DNA of 64,000 bases from JAYVJH01 sp043777595 (GTDB lineage Bacteria > Bacteroidota > Bacteroidia > Cytophagales > Spirosomataceae): NCBI GenBank assembly GCA_043777595.1, contig JAYWHT010000015.1, positions 4,961 through 68,960 of the forward strand, read 5' to 3'. The translations under genes and the position numbers were made by a program. The notes beneath the pieces were generated by a model that was given only the letters and a program-made list of their open reading frames with translations, made no database searches and was not told the origin of the DNA. This document shows, in pieces, positions 1-8,388 of the stretch (position 1 is the stretch's first letter; every line of letters begins with the position of its first letter).

Positions 1-20
1 TTTAGTTATTAAAAATTATC

Positions 21-2375
21 ATGAAAAAACTACTAATTATTATCACACTTTTATTTGGTTATTTAGCTCATTCTCAAAACAATACCCAAATCATCAAAGG
101 CCGAGTCATTGACCAACAATCCAAATCGCCATTGGTTGGGGTTACGGTATCTGTTATTACTACTGAACCATTAAAAGGCAGTGTGTCAGACTCCAATGGG
201 GCGTTTAGGCTGTCAGATATTCCGTTGGGGCGGCATACGCTCAAAGTATCGTTGGTGGGTTATAGTGACCAGATTTTACCTAATGTTGTGGTTACGGCTG
301 GCAAAGAAAACATCATTGACATCGAACTCGAAGAGCGTGTTAGTACCTTACAAGAAGTGTCAATAAGAGCCATCGGTCAAAGAACTAATATTGAGCGGGG
401 GCTTACGCCTGTGTCGGCCAAGGTATTTGATGCCGAAGAGAGCCGCCGTTATGCAGGTAGCCGCAACGACGTGGCCCGCATGGCAGCGGGTTTTGCTGGG
501 GTAGTTTTGACAAACGACAACCGTAACGATATTATCATCAGAGGCAACTCACCTACGGGCTTACTCTGGAAACTCGAAGGTGTGGACATACCCAACCCCA
601 ACCACTTTGGGGCATTGGGCGTAACGGGCGGGCCGGTGAGTATGCTCAACAATAACGTAATGGCCAAATCGTCGTTCTTGACAGGGGCTTTTCCATCGGT
701 TTATGGCAATGCTACAGCTGGTGTCTTTGACTTGCAAATGAGAAACGGTAATGCCGACAAACGTGAATATATGGCTCAAATGGGCTTTAATGGCCTCGAA
801 GGCGGGGCTGAGGGATACTTTTCAAAAAAATCGCAGGCTTCGTATCTTATCAATTATCGGTATTCTTTTTTAGAATTATTACAAAAATTGGGTATAAACT
901 TTGGTACAGGTTCGGCTATTCCTCGTTATCAAGATTTGACTTTGAAAGTAAATATTCCGACCCAAAAATTAGGTACGTTTTCTGTTTTTAGTCTAAATGG
1001 TATAAGTGGAATTGGTTTTGAGCCAAGCACAGATGCCAGTTTTTATAGTAGCAATTCTGAAAACCTAAATTACAAAACACGAATGAACGTAATTGGCGTT
1101 TCTAATACTTTGTTTTATGGTAACAAAACTTACGGCAAACTAACGCTTTCGGTATCGCGAGCGGGTGTGTTGAGCGGTGTCGATGCCATCACTAAGACAG
1201 GCGACAAGATTTTGATTAGACCCGAATACCGTGAAGATTCCTACGAACAACGTACTGCACTCAACTATATGTTCAATACCAAGTTCAATGCCAAAAATAC
1301 ACTGACCGCTGGAGTTATCATCAATAATATGAGCATGCACTATTTGGATAGTAGCTACAACGAAAAAACAAAAAAGTTTATCACTGGTCGAGATTTTGAT
1401 GGTAGTGCTGCATTTGTGCAGACATACACCAACTGGCAATGGCGGCCTTCTGATGTGCTGACAGTCAATGCTGGCTTGTATTATCAACGTTTTGCGCTCA
1501 ATGGTAGTCAGTCGCTCGAGCCACGATTGGGCTTACGCTATAATGCCAGTCCACGGGCGAGTTTTAGTTTGGGTCTTGGCCGCCATAGCCAGCTACAAGG
1601 CTTACAGATATACTTCAACAAAAAACAAACTGGCGCAACGACCTATACACAACCCAATCAAAATCTGGGTTTTACGTTTAGTAGTCATGCCGTTTTGGGT
1701 TATCAGCAGCAGTTGTCGGCTCGTACATCGCTCAAATTAGAAGGCTACTATCAGGCATTGTCTGGTGTACCCGTAGATGCCAAATCGTCGGCTTTTTCGT
1801 TGGTCAATTCAGGTAGTGATTTTGGAGTGGTGGACAGAACTGACTTGCTAAACAACGGTACCGCCCGCAACTATGGCATAGACTTGACCCTCGAACGGAC
1901 GTTTGACAAATATTATTACCTTGTTACGGCATCGGTTTTTGAGAGTAAATATAAGGGTAGTGATGGTGTGGAGCGCAATACATTTTATGCGGGGCAATAT
2001 GTGGCCAATATATTGGCTGGTAGAGAGTTTGGGGTTGGCAAAAAGAGTGTATTGGCTTTTGATACCAAAATCACAGTGGCTGGCGGCAAGCGTTTTACAC
2101 CCATTGACCTCGAAGCCTCTCGTAAGGCAGGTGGTACGGTGAGAGATACTGATCGTATTTTTGAAGGACAATTCAAGGACTATTTTAGAGCCGATGTCAA
2201 AGTTACACTCCGTAGAAATGGTAAAAATATCATGCAAGAGTGGTTTGTGGACATCAATAATGTGCTAAACACCGCTAATATATTTGGGCAAAGCTACAGC
2301 CCCAGCAAAAACGCCATCACTACAAGTTACCAACTGGGGCTTTATCCAAATATCAATTATAGAATTGTGTTTTAG
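21..2375 (+). CDS. TonB-dependent receptor with carboxypeptidase-regulatory-like domain
   Basis: Predicted outer-membrane receptor of 784 residues. Residues 1-18 look like a signal peptide (MKKLLIIITLLFGYLAHSQ). Residues 24-110 form a CarboxypepD_reg-like beta-sandwich (IIKGRVIDQQSKSPLVGVTV), followed by a plug domain (about 115-240, with IIIRGNSPTGLLWKLEGVDI and NATAGVFDLQMRNG) and a beta-barrel ending in an aromatic residue (YRIVF). Receptors of this class import substrates across the outer membrane using TonB energy. No SusD-like partner follows, so it is not a SusC/SusD pair and the substrate cannot be named. Only 20 bases of upstream sequence are in the window, so its promoter is not visible. 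A strong hairpin follows the gene. Confidence 0.9.
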   Translation: MKKLLIIITLLFGYLAHSQNNTQIIKGRVIDQQSKSPLVGVTVSVITTEPLKGSVSDSNGAFRLSDIPLGRHTLKVSLVGYSDQILPNVVVTAGKENIIDIELEERVSTLQEVSIRAIGQRTNIERGLTPVSAKVFDAEESRRYAGSRNDVARMAAGFAGVVLTNDNRNDIIIRGNSPTGLLWKLEGVDIPNPNHFGALGVTGGPVSMLNNNVMAKSSFLTGAFPSVYGNATAGVFDLQMRNGNADKREYMAQMGFNGLEGGAEGYFSKKSQASYLINYRYSFLELLQKLGINFGTGSAIPRYQDLTLKVNIPTQKLGTFSVFSLNGISGIGFEPSTDASFYSSNSENLNYKTRMNVIGVSNTLFYGNKTYGKLTLSVSRAGVLSGVDAITKTGDKILIRPEYREDSYEQRTALNYMFNTKFNAKNTLTAGVIINNMSMHYLDSSYNEKTKKFITGRDFDGSAAFVQTYTNWQWRPSDVLTVNAGLYYQRFALNGSQSLEPRLGLRYNASPRASFSLGLGRHSQLQGLQIYFNKKQTGATTYTQPNQNLGFTFSSHAVLGYQQQLSARTSLKLEGYYQALSGVPVDAKSSAFSLVNSGSDFGVVDRTDLLNNGTARNYGIDLTLERTFDKYYYLVTASVFESKYKGSDGVERNTFYAGQYVANILAGREFGVGKKSVLAFDTKITVAGGKRFTPIDLEASRKAGGTVRDTDRIFEGQFKDYFRADVKVTLRRNGKNIMQEWFVDINNVLNTANIFGQSYSPSKNAITTSYQLGLYPNINYRIVF

Positions 2376-2422
2376 TGGCGTTTGATAACTATATTTATAG
2401 TACGACGTAACTTACCGAAATT

Positions 2423-2456
2423 AGATTAGCCAACTTTCAAAAAAGTTGGCTAATCT
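2423..2456 (+). terminator. Transcription terminator hairpin after the TonB receptor
   Basis: Perfect 14-bp inverted repeat, arms AGATTAGCCAACTT and AAGTTGGCTAATCT, loop of 6 bases. It is followed by GGGTATTTTG rather than a long T run. It lies 47 bases past the receptor stop codon. Confidence 0.7.
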
Positions 2457-2553
2457 GGGTATTTTGTAGTATTCTCTCTGTTTTTAAAAGTAAAATCTAT
2501 ATCATTGTACCTGATACTGTAATAAGCTATTTTTTAAGATAAATACCAAAAAA

Positions 2554-2988
2554 ATGAAAACCCAAACCCTTACTTTTATCATTCTTTCATTGTTTTTTAT
2601 GCAAAAAACAATGGCTCAAACTACTGACAAAGATGCTATCATAAAATTGATGAACAAACAAGAAACCGACTGGAACGTTGGTAACATTCCGTCGTTTATG
2701 GAAGGTTATTGGAAGTCTGACTCGCTGGCCTTTGTGGGTGCAAATGGCCCCACTTATGGTTGGCAAAATACGCTCGACAACTATAACCGTCGCTACCCAG
2801 ACCGTGCAACAATGGGAACGCTAAAATTTACGATATTGAAACTTCAAATTTTAGACAAAACCGTAGCTACTGTCATTGGTAAATGGCAACTTACCCGTCC
2901 CGAAAAAGGTGATATAGGGGGGCATTTTACATTGGTTTTTAGAAAAATAAAAGGCAAATGGCTTATTATTAGCGACCATACTTCGTGA
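2554..2988 (+). CDS. Secreted DUF4440/SnoaL-like (NTF2-fold) protein
   Basis: 144 residues. Residues 1-21 are a signal peptide (ending MAQ). The rest has the layout of the DUF4440/SnoaL-like NTF2 fold: an N-terminal helix (DKDAIIKLMNKQETDWNVGN), the family-typical F-M-E-x-Y-W segment, and C-terminal strands ending in RKIKGKWLIISDHTS, where the W-x-I-x-x-D-H pattern is typical. Members bind small ligands or have unknown roles in the Bacteroidota periplasm. No catalytic assignment is possible. It stands alone, with hicB starting 43 bases downstream. Confidence 0.8.
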   Translation: MKTQTLTFIILSLFFMQKTMAQTTDKDAIIKLMNKQETDWNVGNIPSFMEGYWKSDSLAFVGANGPTYGWQNTLDNYNRRYPDRATMGTLKFTILKLQILDKTVATVIGKWQLTRPEKGDIGGHFTLVFRKIKGKWLIISDHTS

Positions 2989-3031
2989 GTTGGCTCGAAT
3001 TTTGTAATTTTGAGAAATAAATCAATAAAAA

Positions 3032-3283
3032 ATGGAAAATAGAGCATATCGAGTTATTCTGAGAAAAGAACCCGAGGGTGTTTACACCGCTATCGTACCA
3101 GCTTTTACACATTGTATTACTTGGGGCGAAACGGTCGAAGAAGCCATCGGAATGGCCAAAGAAGCCATCGAAGGTTGTATCGAAGTATTAGAAGAAAACG
3201 GACTATCTATTCCATCAGACGATACTCATACATTAGAGCAGTTTGTTTCGGTATCAGTGAGTTCTCCATTAGAAGTTGCATAA
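3032..3283 (+). CDS. hicB: HicB-family antitoxin
   Basis: 83 residues with the partial RNase H-like HicB fold: YRVILRKEPEGVYTAIVPAF, then a conserved C-x-T-x-G-x-T-x-x-E-A motif (CITWGETVEEAIGMAKEAIE) and the helix before a short C-terminal tail. HicB antitoxins bind and block the mRNA interferase HicA and repress their own promoter. There is no C-terminal DNA-binding domain of the larger HicB type. The order is antitoxin first. The stop codon TAA (3281-3283) is immediately followed, in the same frame, by the hicA reading frame. Confidence 0.88.
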   Translation: MENRAYRVILRKEPEGVYTAIVPAFTHCITWGETVEEAIGMAKEAIEGCIEVLEENGLSIPSDDTHTLEQFVSVSVSSPLEVA

Positions 3284-3508
3284 ATAATAGATTTTTCGGC
3301 AAAAAACTTAGCAAAACTACTCGAAGAAAGAGGTTGGCAGTTGGTTCGTATCAAAGGCAGCCACCATATTTACTTCAAACAAGCTACTGGCGAAACAATG
3401 CCTGTTCCTATCCATGGTAACAAAGACCTTGCAAAAGGTACTTTCTTTTCGATTCTCAAACAGGCTGGAGTAGCAAAAAATGAAGTGGGTGGTAAAAAGA
3501 AAAAATGA
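3284..3508 (+). CDS. hicA: HicA-family mRNA interferase toxin lacking an ATG/GTG/TTG start
   Basis: 74 codons from ATA at 3284 to TGA at 3506-3508 give a full-length HicA: helix KNLAKLLEERGWQLVRIKGS, the GSH motif with the presumed catalytic histidine at residue 27, strand HIYFKQA, and a typical C-terminal helix AKGTFFSILKQAGV. HicA is a small dsRBD-like ribonuclease that cleaves mRNA. The first in-frame ATG lies well after the active-site histidine, and there is no earlier GTG or TTG. The only codons where a start is expected are two consecutive ATA triplets (3284-3289) right after the hicB stop. The frame is continuous with hicB apart from that TAA. The stop overlaps the wecB start (ATGA, 3505-3508). 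Either it starts at AUA at low efficiency, is made by readthrough, or is dead. Confidence 0.75.
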   Translation: MIDFSAKNLAKLLEERGWQLVRIKGSHHIYFKQATGETMPVPIHGNKDLAKGTFFSILKQAGVAKNEVGGKKKK

Positions 3509-4599
3509 AAAAAATACTAAATATTGTGGGCGCACGGCCCAATTTTATGAAGGTAGCACCGCTACACCGTGCCTTTGGTCAATGCGCCAACATCAACTCA
3601 AAAATCGTTCATACAGGCCAGCACTACGATGCCAAGATGTCGGACGTATTTTTTAACCAATTAGAACTTCCAAAGCCAGACTATTTTTTGGGAATTGGTG
3701 GTGGCTCACACGCCCAGCAAACGGCCAAAATCATGATTGAGTTTGAGAAAGTAGCCGAAGCCGAGCAGCCAGACTTGGTGCTGGTTGTGGGTGACGTAAC
3801 GAGTACCATTGCCTGTGCGTTGGTAGCCAGTAAGCTACACATACCCATTGCACACGTTGAGGCAGGCTTGCGTAGCGGCGACAGAAAAATGCCCGAAGAG
3901 ATAAACCGAATACTGACCGATAGTATCTCTGACTTGCTTTTTGTAACCGAACAAGCGGGTATTGATAATCTCAAACGAGAGGGTGTGCCTGGCGAAAAAG
4001 TATTTATGGTCGGCAACTGTATGATAGACTCACTGGTGCATTATAGAGCTAAAGCCCAAAAGATGGACGTATTGAGCCAGTATAATTATCAAAAAAACGA
4101 CTATGTGCTGATGACCATGCACCGCCCCGCCAATGTGGACACGCCCGAGGGCTTGGCCAGTATTTTACAGATAATTGCCGATACTACTCGCCACCGAAAA
4201 GTACTGTTTCCAATTCACCCACGGACACGGAGTAACATCGAAAAGTTTGGGTTACAGTCCAAATTAGAATCCATTTCGGGGCTTACACTTACTGAGCCAC
4301 AGGGTTATTTAGAGTTTTTGAACTTGATGGAAAACGCCGCATTGATAGTTACCGATTCTGGTGGAATCCAAGAAGAAACAACTTATTTGCAAGTACCATG
4401 TTTGACGTTTAGAGATAGCACCGAAAGGCCATCAACCGTCGAAATCGGCACAAATCAGTTATTGGCCGATCTCAATCCCGTTACCGTTTACTCAAAAGTT
4501 GAAGAAATATTGAGTGGAAAGTCCAAAAAAGGGGCTATTCCACCACTTTGGGACGGCCACGCCGCCGAGCGTATTGCAGTTATTTTAGAAAAATTGTAG
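3505..4599 (+). CDS. wecB: UDP-N-acetylglucosamine 2-epimerase (non-hydrolysing)
   Basis: 364 residues, the normal length. The enzyme interconverts UDP-GlcNAc and UDP-ManNAc, supplying ManNAc units for surface polysaccharide. The sequence begins with the family hallmark VGARPNFMKVAPL. Conserved acidic residues are visible at Asp97 (VVGDVTS), Glu119 (HVEAGLRSGD) and Glu131/132 (PEEINR), and a histidine occurs in MTMHRPANVD. The C-terminal glycosyltransferase-B-like half carries TDSGGIQEE and RDSTERPSTVEIGTN. The start codon overlaps the hicA stop by 4 bases. It probably serves the polysaccharide genes 2.7-4.8 kb downstream (flippase, methyltransferase), but the Rpn-type gene lies between. Confidence 0.95.
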   Translation: MKKILNIVGARPNFMKVAPLHRAFGQCANINSKIVHTGQHYDAKMSDVFFNQLELPKPDYFLGIGGGSHAQQTAKIMIEFEKVAEAEQPDLVLVVGDVTSTIACALVASKLHIPIAHVEAGLRSGDRKMPEEINRILTDSISDLLFVTEQAGIDNLKREGVPGEKVFMVGNCMIDSLVHYRAKAQKMDVLSQYNYQKNDYVLMTMHRPANVDTPEGLASILQIIADTTRHRKVLFPIHPRTRSNIEKFGLQSKLESISGLTLTEPQGYLEFLNLMENAALIVTDSGGIQEETTYLQVPCLTFRDSTERPSTVEIGTNQLLADLNPVTVYSKVEEILSGKSKKGAIPPLWDGHAAERIAVILEKL

Positions 4600-4630
4600 T
4601 TTTGAGTCGTTATCCCAAATCATTGACATT

Positions 4631-5611
4631 ATGCAAGCACTGTACATAAATCCATTCACCGATTTTGGGTTCAAAAGATTATTTGGAGAAAATGCGAGTA
4701 AACCTATGCTCATTGATTTTTTGAATAGTATTTTGCCCGAAAATAGCCCCATAGTTTCTTTATCATACAGAGATAAAGAGCGTTTGGGTAGAACCAAAGA
4801 CGATAGAACGGCGATATATGATATTTACTGCGAAAATGAAAAAGGAGAGAAGTTTATTATAGAGCTACAAAAAGCAGAGCAACAATATTTCAAAGACCGA
4901 ACTATCTATTACTCTACTTTCCCAATTCAAGACCAGGCCATAAGAGGGCCATGGAATTATAAATTGAAAGCCGTTTATTGCATTGGTATTTTGGATTTTG
5001 AATTTAACGACTATCACAACGACCCATCAAAAGGCGAGGTTATTCATACGGTACAACTCAAAGACCAGCACAACCGTCCTTTTTATGACAAGTTGAAATA
5101 TGTATACGTAGAGATGCCAAATTTCAATAAAAAGGAGACAGAACTGGTAACTCGTTTGGACAAATGGCTGTATTTTATAAAAAACTTGGAAGATTTTGAG
5201 AAAATCCCAAATGTATTTAAAGATGATATTTTTATTCAAGCATTTGAAAAAGCAGAAATATCAAAATACAACAGACAGGAACTATACAGCTATGAAAAAA
5301 GTCTAAAGATTTTTAGGGACAATTTAGCCACATTTGATTTTGCCAAAAACACGGCTTATAGCGAAGGTCGAGCGGAGGGTATAGCCCAAGGAAAAGCTGA
5401 AGGAAAAGCTGAGGGAAAAGCCGAAGGAAAAGCTGAGGGAAAAGCTGAAGGAAAAGCTGAAGGAAAAGCCGAAGGAAAAGTTGAAGGAAAAGCCGAAGGA
5501 AAAGCCGAAGGAAAAGCCGAGATAGTTTTAAGTGCAAAAAAAATGGGCTTGTCAATAGATGCTATTTCACAACTGACGGGATTGCCCAAAGAGGATATTG
5601 AAAAAATGTAA
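4631..5611 (+). CDS. Rpn/PDDEXK-family nuclease-transposase-like protein with GKAE repeats
   Basis: 326 residues of the Rpn family (recombination-promoting nuclease, PD-(D/E)XK superfamily, often annotated as PDDEXK-family transposase). Diagnostic features are the N-terminal FTDFGFKRLFG, a small helical block DFLNSILP, and the nuclease core with Asp64 (YDIYC) and Glu78-x-Gln80 (FIIELQ), the Rpn variant of the catalytic triad. The middle segment (YFKDRTIYYSTFPIQDQAI, then VYCIGILDF) is also typical. Residues 254-297 are 11 copies of Gly-Lys-Ala-Glu encoded by a 12-bp tandem repeat, followed by a short helical tail. Homologues act in recA-independent recombination and, in recent work on other bacteria, phage defence; the role here is inferred. 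No terminal inverted repeats were seen, so it is not an evident mobile element. Confidence 0.85.
   Translation: MQALYINPFTDFGFKRLFGENASKPMLIDFLNSILPENSPIVSLSYRDKERLGRTKDDRTAIYDIYCENEKGEKFIIELQKAEQQYFKDRTIYYSTFPIQDQAIRGPWNYKLKAVYCIGILDFEFNDYHNDPSKGEVIHTVQLKDQHNRPFYDKLKYVYVEMPNFNKKETELVTRLDKWLYFIKNLEDFEKIPNVFKDDIFIQAFEKAEISKYNRQELYSYEKSLKIFRDNLATFDFAKNTAYSEGRAEGIAQGKAEGKAEGKAEGKAEGKAEGKAEGKAEGKVEGKAEGKAEGKAEIVLSAKKMGLSIDAISQLTGLPKEDIEKM
5390..5521 (+). repeat. 12-bp tandem repeat (11 copies) inside the Rpn-type gene
   Basis: Eleven in-frame copies of GGAAAAGCTGAA with small variants (GCC for GCT, one GTT giving Val, GAG or GAA for Glu) encode Gly-Lys-Ala-Glu. The unit is a multiple of three, so slippage changes linker length without shifting frame. 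The repeat joins the nuclease core to a short C-terminal helix. Confidence 0.95.
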
Positions 5612-5631
5612 CTCACTCAAAACTCAATTTT

Positions 5632-6153
5632 ATGAAAACCATCAAAATATTTGCCTTTTGTTTATCGCTTTCGTCGTTTGGCTTTGGCCAAGTCGCATAC
5701 GAGCTCGAAGAAGGTCGCCCCGCCGAAATAAACGGTATTGAATACGGATTTGAAATTAGAAACGAACGTAAAAAAGATGTAAAAGACGAAACCTACAACC
5801 GCTTTGAGGTAACGGTTTATGTAACCAACAAAAGCGGCTGTACCAAACTGATGTTTCCTCGACAAACTGTTTTTGGAACGGAATACCAAGAACTTTTGGC
5901 TGACTTTGATTGTGTCAATGCCACAGGCAAACGACTAACTTCTAAACGAGGGTCGGTCAAGGCCCGTGAATTTAGTGCGCCATATACCACCACTGTCAAA
6001 GGTACAGACGGCAAAGACATCACAAATACGGTATCGGTAAGGGTAGGTAATATGCTCAAAAACGGCGACACAATGACCGACAACTTTATAGTGATAGTGC
6101 CAGACGGCGAACGCCCCAAAATGAAAGCCCGGGTACGAGAGCTGATGGATTGA
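5632..6153 (+). CDS. Secreted protein of unknown function
   Basis: 173 residues. Residues 1-19 form a signal peptide (MKTIKIFAFCLSLSSFGFGQ). The mature part is rich in beta-strand-like segments (GIEYGFEIRNERKK, RFEVTVYVTNKSGCTKLMF, DNFIVIVPDGERPKMKARV) and contains two cysteines (in KSGCTK and DFDCVN) that could form a disulphide. I do not recognise the family. It lies 20 bases after the Rpn-type gene and 28 bases before the flippase, on the same strand, so it may be co-transcribed with them. Probable periplasmic or surface protein; no function assigned. Confidence 0.75.
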   Translation: MKTIKIFAFCLSLSSFGFGQVAYELEEGRPAEINGIEYGFEIRNERKKDVKDETYNRFEVTVYVTNKSGCTKLMFPRQTVFGTEYQELLADFDCVNATGKRLTSKRGSVKAREFSAPYTTTVKGTDGKDITNTVSVRVGNMLKNGDTMTDNFIVIVPDGERPKMKARVRELMD

Positions 6154-6181
6154 AAAATGGCATAAAACCACAGAATAATAA

Positions 6182-7684
6182 ATGGGAATCGTAATTAGGC
6201 AGAGCCTCAAAAGTAGTGCAGTGGCCTACATTGGCGTGGGGCTGGGTGTTATCAATCAGTTGTTTATTTCGACCAAGTTTCTAAGTCCTGAACAAATTGG
6301 ACTTTCACGGATATTGCTCGAAAACAGTATTATGTTTGCCGCCTTTGCCCATATTGGTACGCCCTTTATTGCCGACAAGTTTTTTAGTAGATTCAGAGAC
6401 GACGACCGCTATCACCATGGTTTTATGGTTTGGCTGCTGGCTATGCCGCTCGTTGGTTGTACGTTGGCGGGTGGCTTGTATTTTGTATTTGAAAGCCAAA
6501 TCATCAACTATTTTGCCGAACGCTCGCCACTATTGGTTCACTATCATATTTTGGTTGTACCCATCACTATTTTTTGGGTCTATGTCATTGTTCTCGAAGC
6601 CTACTCTCGCAACAACAATCGGGTTGTTGTGCCTACTTTTGTGCGTGAAGTCTATGCCCGAATTGTGATGATGATTCTCACCCTTTTATTTGGCTTTGGC
6701 TGGTTTAGCTTCGACTGGTTTGTCTATTTGTCGGTGGCTATGTATGGTAGTTGTGCCGTTGTATTATTGTTTTATATCAAACATTTAGGTAAATTTTATT
6801 GGTCGTTCGAGTTTTTTAGTACACTAACGCCTCGGTTATTCAAAGAAATGATGGGCTACGGCCTTACTATTTTTTTGGGGGGTGCTGGTGCAAGTGTGTT
6901 GCTACTCATAGACCGCACGATGCTGGCAGGGCAAGCGAGTTTGAGTGCGGCAGGTATTTTTATTATTGCTACTTACATTGCCACAACTATCGAAATTCCC
7001 CGAAAATCACTCACCCAAATCACTATTCCGTTTCTGACGGCAGCCATCAAAGACAACGATTGGGCCAAAGTGCAAGCCATTCACCAAAAAACAGCCCTAC
7101 ATCAACTCTTGGCTGGCGGCTTGGTTTTTTTATTGATTTGGGTCAATATCAATGGTATTTTTGCGCTCTTGCCCAAAGGCGACATTTATAATCAGGGTAA
7201 AACCGTTGTATTATTGCTTTCGTTGGCCAAACTCTTTGACATGGCTGCTGGCATGAGTTCTGAGATTATTATGTATTCTCGTTTTTTTAGATATACCACT
7301 TTTTTTGTGTTGGGCATGGCCGCACTCTGCATTGCTGCCAACCGTTTCTTGATTCCGATTTATCAAATCAATGGGGCAGCTTTTGCTACGGCGGCCACAA
7401 CATTGGTATATAGCCTGACTCGTATGGGATTTGTCTGGCATAAATTTGGCCTAATACCCTATACTACCAAAGCCGTACAAGTATTAGCTATTTTTGTATT
7501 GGTGTTTTTGACTGTAAACTGGCTTCCTGTTTTTGATGGCTCGGTCTGGCCTGTGTTGTTTTCTATTAGCTACAAATCTCTGATTATTATTGTTTTGTGC
7601 TGTATTTTTATCTTAAAACTAAATATTTCGGAGGAGGTAAATGGGCTTTGGAAAACTGCTATTGATAGATATTTAGAAAAATAA
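6182..7684 (+). CDS. Oligosaccharide flippase family protein (Wzx-like)
   Basis: 500 residues, almost entirely hydrophobic, with about 12-14 predicted membrane segments. The opening residues (MGIVIRQSLKSSAVAYIGVG, then NQLFISTKFLSPEQIGLSR) match polysaccharide-biosynthesis flippases of the MOP superfamily, in which an N-terminal helix is followed by an L-x-x-E-Q-x-G-L motif. Such proteins move lipid-linked sugar units across the inner membrane for O-antigen, capsule or exopolysaccharide. The adjacent methyltransferase-like gene starts 17 bases downstream. With wecB upstream this suggests a small surface-polysaccharide segment, although no glycosyltransferases or polymerase are present, so its pathway is incomplete here. 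Confidence 0.9.
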   Translation: MGIVIRQSLKSSAVAYIGVGLGVINQLFISTKFLSPEQIGLSRILLENSIMFAAFAHIGTPFIADKFFSRFRDDDRYHHGFMVWLLAMPLVGCTLAGGLYFVFESQIINYFAERSPLLVHYHILVVPITIFWVYVIVLEAYSRNNNRVVVPTFVREVYARIVMMILTLLFGFGWFSFDWFVYLSVAMYGSCAVVLLFYIKHLGKFYWSFEFFSTLTPRLFKEMMGYGLTIFLGGAGASVLLLIDRTMLAGQASLSAAGIFIIATYIATTIEIPRKSLTQITIPFLTAAIKDNDWAKVQAIHQKTALHQLLAGGLVFLLIWVNINGIFALLPKGDIYNQGKTVVLLLSLAKLFDMAAGMSSEIIMYSRFFRYTTFFVLGMAALCIAANRFLIPIYQINGAAFATAATTLVYSLTRMGFVWHKFGLIPYTTKAVQVLAIFVLVFLTVNWLPVFDGSVWPVLFSISYKSLIIIVLCCIFILKLNISEEVNGLWKTAIDRYLEK

Positions 7685-7701
7685 CCCACCAAATATAACC
7701 A

Positions 7702-8349
7702 ATGAAACCAATCAAAAATGCCATTCGCATAGTATTGAACGCCGTTAGTCTGGGCGGTATAACTCAAATTTATGCCGAAAGCGCACTCACCGACTTGGGT
7801 TGGTTTCGCAGCTTCAAAACCAAACAGTCAGTCGATGCCGCCGGTCAGCCGCTGCCTTGGTGTACTTATCCATTTATTAGTTTTATAGAAAGCCGATTGA
7901 CCAAAAGCATGAACGTTTTTGAGTACGGTAGCGGTAACTCTACACGTTGGTATGCGGCACGTGTGGGTAATATCAAGGCTGTAGAGCATGACAAATCTTG
8001 GTTTGAATTTGTCAAAAACCAGCTACCAGCCAATGCCTCGGTGGTTTATCAAGACGTACAAAATATCAAAAACTACACTGGCGAAGTGGCACAGGCTGGC
8101 CAAAAATACCATGTCGTGATTGTGGACGGACGGCAACGAGTGCGCTGTGTGGAGCAGGCTGTTCAGAATTTAACCCCAGACGGTGTCATTGTATTTGACA
8201 ATCCAGAACGAGAAAACTACCAAACTGCTCACGATTTACTAAAAGAACGGGGTTTTCGTCGAATAGACTTTTGGGGATTTGCACCCGTAACGGCTCACCA
8301 CAACTGTACGGCGGTTTTTTATAGAGATAATAATTGTTTGGGAATTTAG
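7702..8349 (+). CDS. Class I SAM-dependent methyltransferase-like protein
   Basis: 215 residues. It carries a Rossmann-like methyltransferase core: motif I NVFEYGSGNSTRWYAARV (residues 71-88), an acidic residue closing strand 2 (KAVEHD), the strand VVIVDGRQRVRCVEQAVQNL and the post-motif GVIVFDNPERENY. This is the arrangement seen in small methyltransferases near polysaccharide genes, which typically methylate sugars. The substrate is unknown. It follows the flippase by 17 bases and is likely co-transcribed with it. A palindromic repeat and the convergent ispF gene follow. Confidence 0.75.
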   Translation: MKPIKNAIRIVLNAVSLGGITQIYAESALTDLGWFRSFKTKQSVDAAGQPLPWCTYPFISFIESRLTKSMNVFEYGSGNSTRWYAARVGNIKAVEHDKSWFEFVKNQLPANASVVYQDVQNIKNYTGEVAQAGQKYHVVIVDGRQRVRCVEQAVQNLTPDGVIVFDNPERENYQTAHDLLKERGFRRIDFWGFAPVTAHHNCTAVFYRDNNCLGI

Positions 8350-8358
8350 AAACTGGGG

Positions 8359-8388
8359 TAGCCATCGCTCCAAGCGATGACTTCGCTA
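8359..8388 (-). repeat. Palindromic repeat overlapping the ispF stop codon (copy A)
   Basis: Imperfect palindrome with core CATCGCTCCAAGCGATG. Read on the minus strand it starts with the ispF stop codon TAG and continues CGAAGTCATCGCTT. It could act as a terminator between the convergent methyltransferase and ispF genes. A near-identical copy is at 54529-54561 and a half copy at 15576. Confidence 0.75.

Noticed and set aside
3281..3289. Altered genetic code (AUA as a general start, or TGA as Trp) to explain ATA starts and the TGA in DUF4177
   Set aside because: Nearly all other genes in the window start with ATG and many end with TGA in the normal place (for example queA and wecB neighbours), so the standard bacterial code applies.
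4631..5611. Insertion sequence carrying the PDDEXK transposase-like gene
   Set aside because: No terminal inverted repeats or target-site duplications are visible at its edges; the gene sits in a normal co-directional run.
5313..5616. Long open frames on the minus strand opposite the Rpn-type repeat
   Set aside because: They are translations of the complementary strand of the 12-bp repeat (Phe/Pro/Ser/Ala or Leu/Phe repeats) and have no family features.
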